64,000 bases of DNA, taken from assembly GCA_003144015.1 (NCBI GenBank), contig QFWS01000006.1:1-64000 (forward strand). The letters are read 5' to 3'. Positions 8,244-16,844 of the stretch are shown in pieces (the first letter of the stretch is position 1; each line of letters begins with the position of its first letter). The notes beneath the pieces are model-generated. The model was not told where the DNA came from, ran no database searches, and was given only the letters and a program-made list of their open reading frames with translations. Source of the DNA: Flavobacteriaceae bacterium LYZ1037. GTDB taxonomy: Bacteria > Bacteroidota > Bacteroidia > Flavobacteriales > Flavobacteriaceae. The position numbers and the translations under genes were made by a program.

Positions 8244-9608
8244 TTATTTTGCGTTTTTAGTTACTTCTGTTCCCATATAATCTTGAACAGTTCTAAAGCC
8301 TATATAACTTCTAGCTGAGTCTGCATATTCATAATCTCTAGAACTTACTTGTAAATAATATTTTACATCTTTCCAAGAACCACCACGAACAACTTTACGT
8401 TGGTTATTTACATCGTTTACACTTGGGTTAATTGTAGAAACATATTCATAAGAAGATGGATCATAAGATGCACTTACCCATTCTGAAACATTACCAGCCA
8501 TATTATATAAGTTAAAATCGTTAGGCTCGTAAGATTTAGCTTCAACAGTATATAGTGCTTGATCTGCTGCATAATCTCCTCTTAAAGGTTTAAAGTTTGC
8601 CATAAAACAACCTCTATCATTTTTGGTATATGGTCCACCCCAAGGATAAGTTGCAGCTTGAAGACCTCCTCTTGCAGCATATTCCCATTCGGCTTCAGAT
8701 GGTAATCTGTAAGCATTTACAAAATGTTGTTTTCTTTCTTTTCTAGACGCATTATGGTATAATGTTCTCCATTGACAAAAAGCTTTTGCTTGTGTCCAAG
8801 ATACACCTACAACAGGATAGTCTCCATAAGCATCATGCCAGAAATAGTCGTTATGCATTGGTTCGTTATAAGAATATGCAAAATCTCTAATCCAAGCAGT
8901 AGTATCTGGATAAATTTCTACCTCTTCCTTAACAATAACGTCTTTTCTTTTTAAAGATCTGTCTTTAGCAGCTTTTTGAATATCCATGTAAGAGTACTGG
9001 AATTTGAATTTTGTTACATCCCAAGTTCTTTGTCCATTATAAGACTCTTCAAGTGGAATATACATAGTATCCATAACCTCAGCATAATATTCGTCTGGAT
9101 AATCTCCAGTATCAAATAACAATTCTACATCGTGATTTAATTTACGACCTTCGTATCCTGTTGGTCCTAAACCACTATAGTTATCGTACATATACTTTTC
9201 GTATACAGTCATATTTTCTGGATCTGCATCTTTAAATGCATATTCTCCAATACCACCATTTCCAGGAGTTTCTCCAATTTCATCAGCAAGAATAGCTAAT
9301 TTTGTTCTAATAGTAGAATCTCTCACCCAATTAACAAACTGACGATATTCGCTATTTGTTATTTCTGTAGCGTCCATATAGAATGACCTAACAGTAACTG
9401 TTTTTGAAGGTGCATCATGAATACCAGCAATATCATCGTCTGCCTTACCCATTATAAAAGCGCCACCAGGTACTAATTCCATACCATAAGGCTTTTCTGG
9501 ATGCCATTTTTTTCCTTTAACACCAACTAATTGACCCCTGTCTCCAGAGCCACAACTGACAAGCAATGCTAAAACTGCGGTTAATAAAATAAACTTCTTC
9601 ATATCCAT
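8244..9608 (-). CDS. gldK: Gliding motility / T9SS lipoprotein GldK
   Basis: A 454-residue lipoprotein: signal peptide with lipobox LVSC (Cys19) and then a formylglycine-generating-enzyme-like (FGE-sulfatase) fold. The fold is seen from GGAFIMG (about 48-54), YRLPSEAEWEYAARGG and VVRGGSWKD to GFRTV near the C-terminus. GldK is not an enzyme; it forms the outer-membrane-anchored ring of the T9SS with GldN. Two ATGs are possible (9608 and 9602, MDMKKF or MKKF); both give the same lipobox. First gene of gldKLMN, 162 bp downstream of the arginase-like gene on the same strand. No TAnnTTTG element was found in that gap, so readthrough from topA is possible. Confidence 0.97.
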   Translation of the reverse strand: MDMKKFILLTAVLALLVSCGSGDRGQLVGVKGKKWHPEKPYGMELVPGGAFIMGKADDDIAGIHDAPSKTVTVRSFYMDATEITNSEYRQFVNWVRDSTIRTKLAILADEIGETPGNGGIGEYAFKDADPENMTVYEKYMYDNYSGLGPTGYEGRKLNHDVELLFDTGDYPDEYYAEVMDTMYIPLEESYNGQRTWDVTKFKFQYSYMDIQKAAKDRSLKRKDVIVKEEVEIYPDTTAWIRDFAYSYNEPMHNDYFWHDAYGDYPVVGVSWTQAKAFCQWRTLYHNASRKERKQHFVNAYRLPSEAEWEYAARGGLQAATYPWGGPYTKNDRGCFMANFKPLRGDYAADQALYTVEAKSYEPNDFNLYNMAGNVSEWVSASYDPSSYEYVSTINPSVNDVNNQRKVVRGGSWKDVKYYLQVSSRDYEYADSARSYIGFRTVQDYMGTEVTKNAK

Positions 9609-9770
9609 AGAAAACTCGAGGTTAATAATTTAATTTTGTGTCTTAAAAATTTTAAGAGCGTAAACATATCTATATATTTTTAAAAAAACAACTTTTTTTT
9701 AATAAAATTTACGCTTCATCGTAAAAAATGTGCGTTTTAACGATGAAATATCCGTTAAATAACACTTTTA

Positions 9771-10937
9771 TTATATACAGTTCTTTTGAAATGCCTTATA
9801 CCAACGGTCGGGCAACTTGTTGTTACTTGCATCTAAATAATCTTGATGCATGCAAGGTAATAACGTATGTCTTTTTAATTTATTATTTATTTCAGATAAA
9901 AAAGGAATTTCAATCCACCAACGCTGGGTTTTGGTGCTTTTATAAAAAATAAGTTCTTGATCTTCTACCAAGGTAATAAATTTTTGATAGCTATCATCAT
10001 TTATAAAATCGTCATCCTTGACTCTAAAATTAACTCCTTCAATAAAATACCATATTATTTGTGCTACTAACATTGACGTTATGGTATCGTCTTTTGAAGG
10101 TTGGTATTCATAGATGCCAATAGAAGTTACCTTATTACTAATACCTGCATACCTTGAAATGGCACAAATTTCTTTTCCATCTAAACCGTTTGGTGACACT
10201 TTTTGTCTTGCACTAACTTCAGAAGCTTTAACTGCATTTAAATCGATGCTAACTATGTTTGCATCTCTCATAACTGGTTCTACAATGGTAATGTCTTTTG
10301 AAACCTGACCTAATCTATAAGATTCAAAATAGAGTTTATCCATTAAATCAATTTCTTCTTGGGAATTGAAATAGGTTTGATACCCAACCGTTGCATAATT
10401 AAATAAATTGTAAGGCTGATCTAGAATTATTTTTCCAACAAAGCTATCGTTCTTAATAGGTTTTGCCGAATCTCCTAAATCGAATTTAGAATCGACATTT
10501 ACAATATTAACCATTGGTGCCAAATCATCATATGCACGATAATTAGCATAAGTTAGATCTTGACTTCCTCCAATAATAATTGGAATGATGTTTTTTTGTA
10601 CCAATATATTTATGGTGGTCTTTAAAGCGAAATAGGTGTCTTCAACACTTTCTCCTTTATTTATATCTCCTAAATCGACAATAGATTTATGCCAATTTCC
10701 TGGAAAAAGCGAATAAAGTGATTTTCGAATCTCGTCTAAATTAAATGCTTCACCTATATAGTTAACATCGTTTCTGCTTTCAAGCACACCCACTATAGCT
10801 AATTGTACATCTTCCAATTCTGGAACACCTTGTTGCTTGGAATGAATCTTGATTTTTTTTCCTAATGTTTGCTGAGACAAGAGCTCGTTATGAGCAAGTA
10901 CCAAATCGGAAACAGGGGACAGAAAATTAAAATTCAT
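9771..10937 (-). CDS. Arginase/formimidoylglutamase-like protein, metal site degenerate
   Basis: A 388-residue protein with the arginase (ureohydrolase) fold pattern. Alignment by eye to the family motifs shows that metal ligands are mostly lost. The GGDHS motif is GGSQD at 123-127 (ligand His is Gln126). DAHxD is DSKFD at 149-153 (His is Lys151). SxDxD is SIDLN at 230-234 (second Asp is Asn234). Three of six ligands are thus replaced, including both His, so binuclear manganese hydrolysis is unlikely. It lies between topA (28 bp gap) and gldK (162 bp gap), same strand. Annotated relatives are usually called formimidoylglutamase, but that activity is doubtful here. Link to T9SS is inferred from position only. 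Confidence 0.85.
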   Translation of the reverse strand: MNFNFLSPVSDLVLAHNELLSQQTLGKKIKIHSKQQGVPELEDVQLAIVGVLESRNDVNYIGEAFNLDEIRKSLYSLFPGNWHKSIVDLGDINKGESVEDTYFALKTTINILVQKNIIPIIIGGSQDLTYANYRAYDDLAPMVNIVNVDSKFDLGDSAKPIKNDSFVGKIILDQPYNLFNYATVGYQTYFNSQEEIDLMDKLYFESYRLGQVSKDITIVEPVMRDANIVSIDLNAVKASEVSARQKVSPNGLDGKEICAISRYAGISNKVTSIGIYEYQPSKDDTITSMLVAQIIWYFIEGVNFRVKDDDFINDDSYQKFITLVEDQELIFYKSTKTQRWWIEIPFLSEINNKLKRHTLLPCMHQDYLDASNNKLPDRWYKAFQKNCI

Positions 10938-10965
10938 TAGATGGATAAATTACTTTTTAAATTAG

Positions 10966-13470
10966 TTATTTCTTTTTGGTGGTTGTTTTTTTCTTTGTCG
11001 CTTTCTTTTTTGTGGCTTTCTTCTTTGGCGCTTTTTCTTCAATAATCGCTTTAACTTCCTCAAGAGTCATTTTAGACACATCTACAGTTTTAGGTAATTC
11101 AATTTTTGTTTTACCTTGAATAATATTATGTCTTCCCCAACGGGCTTTCTCGACCTTTATTCCTTCTTCTTCCCAATGGTGAATGACTTTATCTATCTCT
11201 TTTTGAATTTTTTCTTCAATAAGTGTTACAATATCTGTATCTGATAAATTATCCCAATCGTACTTTTTATTTACATTAATAAACATGTTGTTCCACTTAA
11301 TAAATGGTCCAAAGCGTCCTTTTCCTTTTTGTACTGGCAAATCTTGATACATATATATAGGTGCATCTGCCTTTTGTTTTTCTTTTATCAAAACAATGGC
11401 ATCATCTAATTCTACACTTAAAGCATCTACGCCTTTTGGAAGAGACACATACGCTTTACCAAATTTTACATAAGGTCCAAAACGGCCATTATTAACTTCT
11501 ACTTCTTCTCCTTCGTATGTTCCTAAGTGTTTTGGAAGCTGGAATAAATCCATGGCTTCTTCGTATGTAATCGTATTTAGTTGTTGATCTGGAGATAAAC
11601 TTGCAAAGGTTGGTTTTTCTTCATCATCTACGGTTCCTATTTGCACCATTGGTCCAAACTTTCCTAAACGAACGCTTACTTGTTTCCCTGTTTTAGGATC
11701 TGTACCTAAAACTCTTTCGCCAGATTCTCTATCTGCATTTTCTTGAACATCTTCAACTATTGGATGAAAATCTTTATAAAAATCTTTCATCATGGTTGTC
11801 CAATCTACTTTTCCTTCAGCTATATCGTCAAAATCTTCTTCTACTTTAGCAGTGAAGTTATAGTCTAAAACAGCATCAAAATTTTTCACCAAAAAGTCGG
11901 TAACTATCATCCCAATATCTGTTGGAACTAATTTTCCTTTATCGGAACCCACTTTTTCAGATAACAATTTATCTTTTACTTGACCATTTTTTAATATTAA
12001 TTGAGAATAGTCTCTTTCAACACCTTCAACGGTTCCTTTTTCAACATAATTTCTATTTTGAATTGTAGAAATTGTAGGCGCATAAGTGGACGGACGACCA
12101 ATACCTAATTCTTCTAATTTTTTCACTAAAGAGGCTTCAGTATATCTTGCTGGTGCTCTAGTATAACGTTCTGTGGCTGTAATATAGCTATTAAGTAATG
12201 TTTCGTTAGTTTTCATGGCTGGCAACATACCATCTTGTTCAGAATCCTCATCATCTGTACCTTCTAGGTACACTTTTAAGAATCCTTCGAACGTAATAAC
12301 TTCTCCATTTGCTGTAAATGTTTCGTTATGTGTAGACGCACTAATTTTTACATTGGTTCTTTCAAGTTCGGCATCGCTCATTTGCGAAGCAATGGCTCGT
12401 TTCCAGATTAAATCGTACAATCTAGCTTGATCTCTATCGATATCTACCGAATGTAGCGAAAAATCTGTTGGTCTAATGGCCTCATGCGCTTCTTGAGCTC
12501 CTTTAGTTTTTCCTTTATAGTTTCGTGGCTTACTAAATTTTGAACCATAAGCAGATTCAATCTCAGCTTGAGCACCTTTTCTAGCCTCATCAGATAAATT
12601 TACACTATCTGTTCTCATATAAGTAATCAAACCAGCTTCGTACAATCGTTGTGCTAAAGTCATGGTTTTGCTTACTGAAAAATATAATTTTCGAGAGGCT
12701 TCTTGTTGTAATGTAGATGTTGTAAATGGTGCAGCTGGTGATTTTTTAGCAGGCTTTTTCTCTAAATCTGAAACTTTAAAGTCTGCCTTGGCATTTTTCT
12801 CTAAAAATGATTGTGCATCCTTTTTCTTTCCAAAATTCTTCGGCAATTTCGCTTTGAAAGCTTGACCTTCTTCGTTAGAAAATTCTGCATCTACTCTATA
12901 AGATGCTTCTGGTTTAAAATCTTGAATGTCGCGTTCGCGTTCTACAATTAATCTTACAGACACGGATTGTACACGTCCAGCAGATAAACCACCTTTAACT
13001 TTTCTCCAAAGTACTGGTGATAATTCGTAACCTACAATTCTATCTAATACACGACGAGCTTGTTGCGCATCTACCAAATCGTAATCTATGCCTCTAGGAT
13101 TCTCAATGGCTTTTTGAATAGCCGATTTTGTAATCTCATGAAAAACAATTCGTTTGGTTTTTTCTTTATCTAAATTTAAAGATTCTGCCAAATGCCATGC
13201 AATAGCTTCTCCTTCTCGATCCTCATCACTTGCTAACCAAACCATTTCGGCTTTTTTTGCTAAGTCTTTAAGTTTCTTTACAACTGCTTTTTTATCTTTG
13301 GAAACCTCGTATTTTGGTTTAAAATCTCCATCTACATCTACTCCTAATTCTTTTGAAGGTAAGTCTGCAATATGCCCAAAACTAGATTCTACTTTGAAAT
13401 CTTTTCCTAGAAATTTCTCTATGGTTTTAGCTTTTGCTGGTGACTCTACTATTACTAAATTCTTCGCCAT
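10966..13470 (-). CDS. topA: DNA topoisomerase I
   Basis: An 834-residue type IA topoisomerase. The TOPRIM domain begins at residue 2 (NLVIVESPAKAKTI) with the metal triad D82-x-D84-x-E86. The catalytic tyrosine is Tyr284 in ITYMRTDS. The C-terminal part lacks the four-cysteine zinc fingers of the E. coli enzyme and instead has short repeated domains (GRFGPYVKFG, GRFGPFIKW, ARWGRHNI) and ends in a run of Lys/Thr (last 20 residues), which likely binds DNA. It relaxes negative supercoils. A -7 element is found 20 bp before the ATG. The arginase-like gene follows after 28 bp and is probably cotranscribed. Confidence 0.97.
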   Translation of the reverse strand: MAKNLVIVESPAKAKTIEKFLGKDFKVESSFGHIADLPSKELGVDVDGDFKPKYEVSKDKKAVVKKLKDLAKKAEMVWLASDEDREGEAIAWHLAESLNLDKEKTKRIVFHEITKSAIQKAIENPRGIDYDLVDAQQARRVLDRIVGYELSPVLWRKVKGGLSAGRVQSVSVRLIVERERDIQDFKPEASYRVDAEFSNEEGQAFKAKLPKNFGKKKDAQSFLEKNAKADFKVSDLEKKPAKKSPAAPFTTSTLQQEASRKLYFSVSKTMTLAQRLYEAGLITYMRTDSVNLSDEARKGAQAEIESAYGSKFSKPRNYKGKTKGAQEAHEAIRPTDFSLHSVDIDRDQARLYDLIWKRAIASQMSDAELERTNVKISASTHNETFTANGEVITFEGFLKVYLEGTDDEDSEQDGMLPAMKTNETLLNSYITATERYTRAPARYTEASLVKKLEELGIGRPSTYAPTISTIQNRNYVEKGTVEGVERDYSQLILKNGQVKDKLLSEKVGSDKGKLVPTDIGMIVTDFLVKNFDAVLDYNFTAKVEEDFDDIAEGKVDWTTMMKDFYKDFHPIVEDVQENADRESGERVLGTDPKTGKQVSVRLGKFGPMVQIGTVDDEEKPTFASLSPDQQLNTITYEEAMDLFQLPKHLGTYEGEEVEVNNGRFGPYVKFGKAYVSLPKGVDALSVELDDAIVLIKEKQKADAPIYMYQDLPVQKGKGRFGPFIKWNNMFINVNKKYDWDNLSDTDIVTLIEEKIQKEIDKVIHHWEEEGIKVEKARWGRHNIIQGKTKIELPKTVDVSKMTLEEVKAIIEEKAPKKKATKKKATKKKTTTKKK

Positions 13471-13489
13471 TTATGATTTTTTAAGGCTA

Positions 13490-13497
13490 CAAATGTA
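13490..13497 (-). promoter_or_regulatory. Candidate -7 element for topA
   Basis: The minus strand reads TACATTTG, a match to TAnnTTTG, ending 20 bp before the topA ATG. This would give a very short leader. No -33 element is evident. Confidence 0.4.
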
Positions 13498-13538
13498 TGT
13501 GAAAAAAAATTTATCTTCCTAATTAATAAATGAATCAA

Positions 13539-13582
13539 GTGCTTTTTATCGATATTTTTTTGATTTTAACTATAAAAAGCAC
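13539..13582. terminator. Inverted repeat between topA and the membrane-protein pair
   Basis: Perfect 11-bp arms GTGCTTTTTAT and ATAAAAAGCAC separated by 22 bases that include a T run. It lies just after the 13604-14383 gene. A clean U tract after the stem is lacking, so terminator function is uncertain. Confidence 0.4.
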
Positions 13583-13603
13583 AGTCATTATATATGCCAA
13601 AAA

Positions 13604-14383
13604 TTAGTCTTGAGAATTCTCAATGTCAACAGATTTTTCAAATCCAACAGAATCTTTATATACATAATAAGCTGGAAGATACACAAATGAAGCTGTAACA
13701 AATAGCCCAATAAAACACATTAATACCCCAACCAATTCGGCCAAAACTGAAGATACAATAATGAGCCCAAAAGTTATAAACCATTTTTTATTTCCTAATT
13801 TAAATCCAGCTTTTATGATCTCTGAAGCTGACAAATCAGGATTAAATGCAAAGATAACGTTGATTAACGTTATTGGAACCATCACATAAATAAGAGGCAA
13901 AACACATAACAACATTGCTAATATTGAAATTCCGAAAGTCATTATTGACAATGTAATTACTTTCCCTAAATAAGGTTTTTTTAAATAGAAAAAATAATCG
14001 TCGGAACCAGCTTCACCCAAATCTTTAAGTTTACATATTCTATAAAATGATGCTTTCATTCCAAAAGAAAGAACCATAGCTACAATAGAAAAAATAAAGA
14101 TGAAAATAAAAAATGGGATCATCAGTAAAGGGCTAAATTCTGTATTATTCTGAATTGAATCTAAACCGTATTGGTAAGAGTCGGCTTCAATAAATCCTAT
14201 TCCAATTAATGGCAAATACATCATTAAGTAAAAGGGAACTAAAATAACCATCATTAATAAAAGCATGACTAAGCCTTGAACCCATACTTTTTTAAATAAC
14301 TCTATACTTCTACTGAAAATATCTCCAAAATCTAATGTTTTAGAATTTTCAATCTTCTCTAATAAGGTGTTAATTGTATTCAT
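13604..14383 (-). CDS. Multi-pass membrane protein, paralogue of its upstream neighbour
   Basis: A 259-residue protein with about five or six hydrophobic helices after a short amphipathic N-terminus (KTLDFGDIFSRSIELFKKVW). It shares the LDFGD...IELFKK start, an internal FYRICK motif, the NPDL...K.GFKLGNKKW motif and the ending VYLPAYYVYKDSVGF with the gene just upstream (14427-15170), so the two arose by tandem duplication. Function is unknown. The fold pattern loosely resembles the membrane domains of glycerophosphodiester phosphodiesterase-like proteins, but I see no catalytic motif. The gap to its paralogue is 43 bp, suggesting one transcript. Confidence 0.8.
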   Translation of the reverse strand: MNTINTLLEKIENSKTLDFGDIFSRSIELFKKVWVQGLVMLLLMMVILVPFYLMMYLPLIGIGFIEADSYQYGLDSIQNNTEFSPLLMIPFFIFIFIFSIVAMVLSFGMKASFYRICKLKDLGEAGSDDYFFYLKKPYLGKVITLSIMTFGISILAMLLCVLPLIYVMVPITLINVIFAFNPDLSASEIIKAGFKLGNKKWFITFGLIIVSSVLAELVGVLMCFIGLFVTASFVYLPAYYVYKDSVGFEKSVDIENSQD

Positions 14384-14426
14384 ATCTCTAGTTGGTTGGT
14401 TATTAAAAATTTAATTTATTTTAGTT

Positions 14427-15170
14427 TTAAACAGTCATTGGGTCTCTTTTTTCATCAAACCCAACCACTTCTTTATAAATAAAAAAAGCGGGCAAATAAA
14501 CAATGGACATGGTAAATAGCAATCCAATTCCACAACCTAAAATGCCAAGCATCCCTAAAATACCAGCTACAAACATGGTAAAAAAGGCAATAAGCCATTT
14601 TTTGTTCCCCAATTTAAAACTTACTTTAACAATATCAAGTTCTCCTAATTCTGGATTATGGGCCAATGTCACTGCAAAAAATGACAATGGTACAAAAACA
14701 TAAATATAAGGAATTATAAACAGAAGTTGAGCAACAACAGCAATTCCTGTATAGATAATCCCCAACATAAACACTTTTGAGAAGTAATCTTTTTTAAAGA
14801 AGTAAAAATAATCATCATGTTCAGGGTCTTCTAAAACGGTTTGTTTGCATATTCTATAAAAGGCTGCAACAAATGCTAGGGTTATAGTACTCAATAATAT
14901 GGTTTGTGGAATCCCATAAATAATATTTGTATAATATGTATCATAAAAAGTCTCAAAACTGAACGCTTGTTGTAAAGTAACGTCTTGAGGTGAAATTCCA
15001 ATTATTGTAAAAACAAACATCAAACACAAAGCCGAAGCCATGATTAGCAAAATGGTCAAAAACCCTTTCAACCAAATTTTTTTAAACAATTCTATAACAT
15101 CACTAATAAGATCTCCAAAATCTAATTGTTTAGCATTTTTAATTCTTACTTCTAGTTCTAAGTAGGTCAT
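14427..15170 (-). CDS. Multi-pass membrane protein, tandem paralogue
   Basis: A 247-residue membrane protein with several hydrophobic helices. Motifs shared with the downstream copy: QLDFGD near residue 15, IELFKKIW, FYRICKQ, a short acidic-aromatic loop (DDYFYFFKKDYF) at the middle, HNPEL and FKLGNKKW, and an ending with VYLPAFFIYKEVVGFDEK. Both proteins end in a short polar tail. I do not recognise the family precisely and assign no function. It is the first gene of the pair, divergent from miaB across a 163-bp spacer. Confidence 0.8.
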   Translation of the reverse strand: MTYLELEVRIKNAKQLDFGDLISDVIELFKKIWLKGFLTILLIMASALCLMFVFTIIGISPQDVTLQQAFSFETFYDTYYTNIIYGIPQTILLSTITLAFVAAFYRICKQTVLEDPEHDDYFYFFKKDYFSKVFMLGIIYTGIAVVAQLLFIIPYIYVFVPLSFFAVTLAHNPELGELDIVKVSFKLGNKKWLIAFFTMFVAGILGMLGILGCGIGLLFTMSIVYLPAFFIYKEVVGFDEKRDPMTV

Positions 15171-15244
15171 TAATTTATTTTTAGTTAGGGCTTAAAAGTA
15201 ATTAAATTTTATAACTAGAAATAGAAATTTTAACACACTGTCAC

Positions 15245-15277
15245 TTTGTCACTTTGCTTAAAATAATTGTATCTTTG
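15245..15277 (+). promoter_or_regulatory. Promoter of the miaB operon
   Basis: TTTG at 15245-15248, 21 bp spacer, then TATCTTTG at 15270-15277. Both boxes match the Bacteroidota vegetative promoter (TTTG / TAnnTTTG). The expected start is about 50 bases before the miaB ATG. Confidence 0.65.
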
Positions 15278-15333
15278 CTGCTGCTTCTTTTTGTAGGCAT
15301 GAAAATTGACTTAAAATAGTTTTTATTTTAAAT

Positions 15334-16779
15334 ATGGAAAAGATTATTGACGAAAGTAAACAAGGCGAAAGCTTAGTTTTAAAAAATAAAGAACAAAACT
15401 CACGTAAGCTCTATATTGAAAGTTATGGTTGCGCCATGAATTTTAGCGATAGCGAAATTGTAGCATCCATTCTTTCAGATCAAGGGTATAACACCACTCA
15501 AAATCTTGAAGATGCAGATTTAGTTTTAGTCAACACTTGTTCTATTCGTGATAAAGCAGAACAAACTGTTAGAAAAAGACTTGAAAAATACAATGCCGTA
15601 AAACGCATTAACCCTGGAATGAAAGTAGGTGTTTTAGGCTGTATGGCAGAACGCTTAAAAAGCAAATTTCTCGAAGAAGAAAAAATTGTCGACCTGGTAG
15701 TTGGTCCTGATGCTTATAAAGATTTACCCAACCTTCTTGCCGAAGTTGAAGATGGAAGAGACGCCATTAACGTCATTCTCTCTAAAGAAGAAACCTATGG
15801 AGATGTTTCACCAGTACGTTTAAACAGCAATGGCGTTACTGCTTTTGTGTCTATTACTCGTGGCTGCGATAATATGTGTACCTTTTGTGTGGTACCTTTT
15901 ACTCGAGGAAGAGAACGAAGTAGAGATCCGCAAAGTATTATAGAAGAAGTAAACGATTTGTGGTCTAGAGGGTATAAAGAAATTACACTTTTAGGTCAAA
16001 ACGTAGACAGCTATCTCTGGTATGGTGGAGGCTTGAAAAAAGATTTTGATAAAGCGAGTGATTTACAAAAAGCAACTGCCATTAATTTTGCTAATTTATT
16101 GGATATCTGTGCCAAAGCTCAACCTAAAATGCGTATTCGTTTTTCTACATCTAATCCACAGGATTTAACATTAGATGTGATAGAAACCATGGCAAAACAC
16201 CAAAATATTTGCAAACACATCCATTTACCTGTACAAAGCGGAAGTAACCGAATTTTAAAGGAAATGAACCGTTTACACACACGTGAAGAATATTTCACAT
16301 TAATAGATAACATTAAGCGCATTCTTCCAAGCTGTTCTATTAGTCAGGATTTAATTGCAGGTTTTCCAACAGAAACAGAGCAGGATCATCAAGACACATT
16401 AAGTTTAATGGACTATGTAAAATACAACTTTGGTTATATGTTTACCTATTCTGAAAGACCAGGAACATTAGCAGAGCGCAAACTGGAAGACGATGTTCCT
16501 GAGGAAGTAAAAAAACGTAGACTAGCTGAAATAGTTCAACGCCAGCGAGAACACAGCGAAATTAAAACCAAAGAATATCTGAATCAGACAGTCGAGGTTT
16601 TAATTGAAAGAGAATCAAAAAAATCTGATGCTGAATGGTCTGGAAGAACATCTCAAAACATTGTAGCAGTTTTTCCTAAAGCAAACCATTCTATTGGCGA
16701 TTTAGTGCAAGTAAAAATAACAGACTGCACAAGCGCAACACTTATTGGTGAAGCGATTGGGCATTCGAAGAATAATTAA
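15334..16779 (+). CDS. miaB: tRNA-2-methylthio-N6-dimethylallyladenosine synthase MiaB
   Basis: A 481-residue radical-SAM methylthiotransferase. It has the N-terminal UPF0004 domain with three cysteines (ESYGCAMN, NTCSIRD, LGCMAER) for the second Fe-S cluster, the radical-SAM CxxxCxxC motif in RGCDNMCTFCVVPFTRG, and a C-terminal TRAM domain with the terminal strand region TLIGEAIG. It adds a methylthio group to i6A37 of tRNAs that read codons starting with U. First gene of a plus-strand set with a good promoter. The activator gene follows after 65 bp and lptE, the 311-residue gene and secG come next, so cotranscription is likely. Length is typical. Confidence 0.97.
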   Translation: MEKIIDESKQGESLVLKNKEQNSRKLYIESYGCAMNFSDSEIVASILSDQGYNTTQNLEDADLVLVNTCSIRDKAEQTVRKRLEKYNAVKRINPGMKVGVLGCMAERLKSKFLEEEKIVDLVVGPDAYKDLPNLLAEVEDGRDAINVILSKEETYGDVSPVRLNSNGVTAFVSITRGCDNMCTFCVVPFTRGRERSRDPQSIIEEVNDLWSRGYKEITLLGQNVDSYLWYGGGLKKDFDKASDLQKATAINFANLLDICAKAQPKMRIRFSTSNPQDLTLDVIETMAKHQNICKHIHLPVQSGSNRILKEMNRLHTREEYFTLIDNIKRILPSCSISQDLIAGFPTETEQDHQDTLSLMDYVKYNFGYMFTYSERPGTLAERKLEDDVPEEVKKRRLAEIVQRQREHSEIKTKEYLNQTVEVLIERESKKSDAEWSGRTSQNIVAVFPKANHSIGDLVQVKITDCTSATLIGEAIGHSKNN

Positions 16780-16844
16780 ATTTAAAAAAATTGAGAAAAG
16801 ATTAAAGAGGCTTCATCTGGTCTTTTCTCTTTTACATATAGATT

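Noticed and set aside
9728-9952. Plus-strand frame of 74 codons
   Set aside because: It runs opposite to the arginase-like gene and into the spacer; no start signal or similarity.
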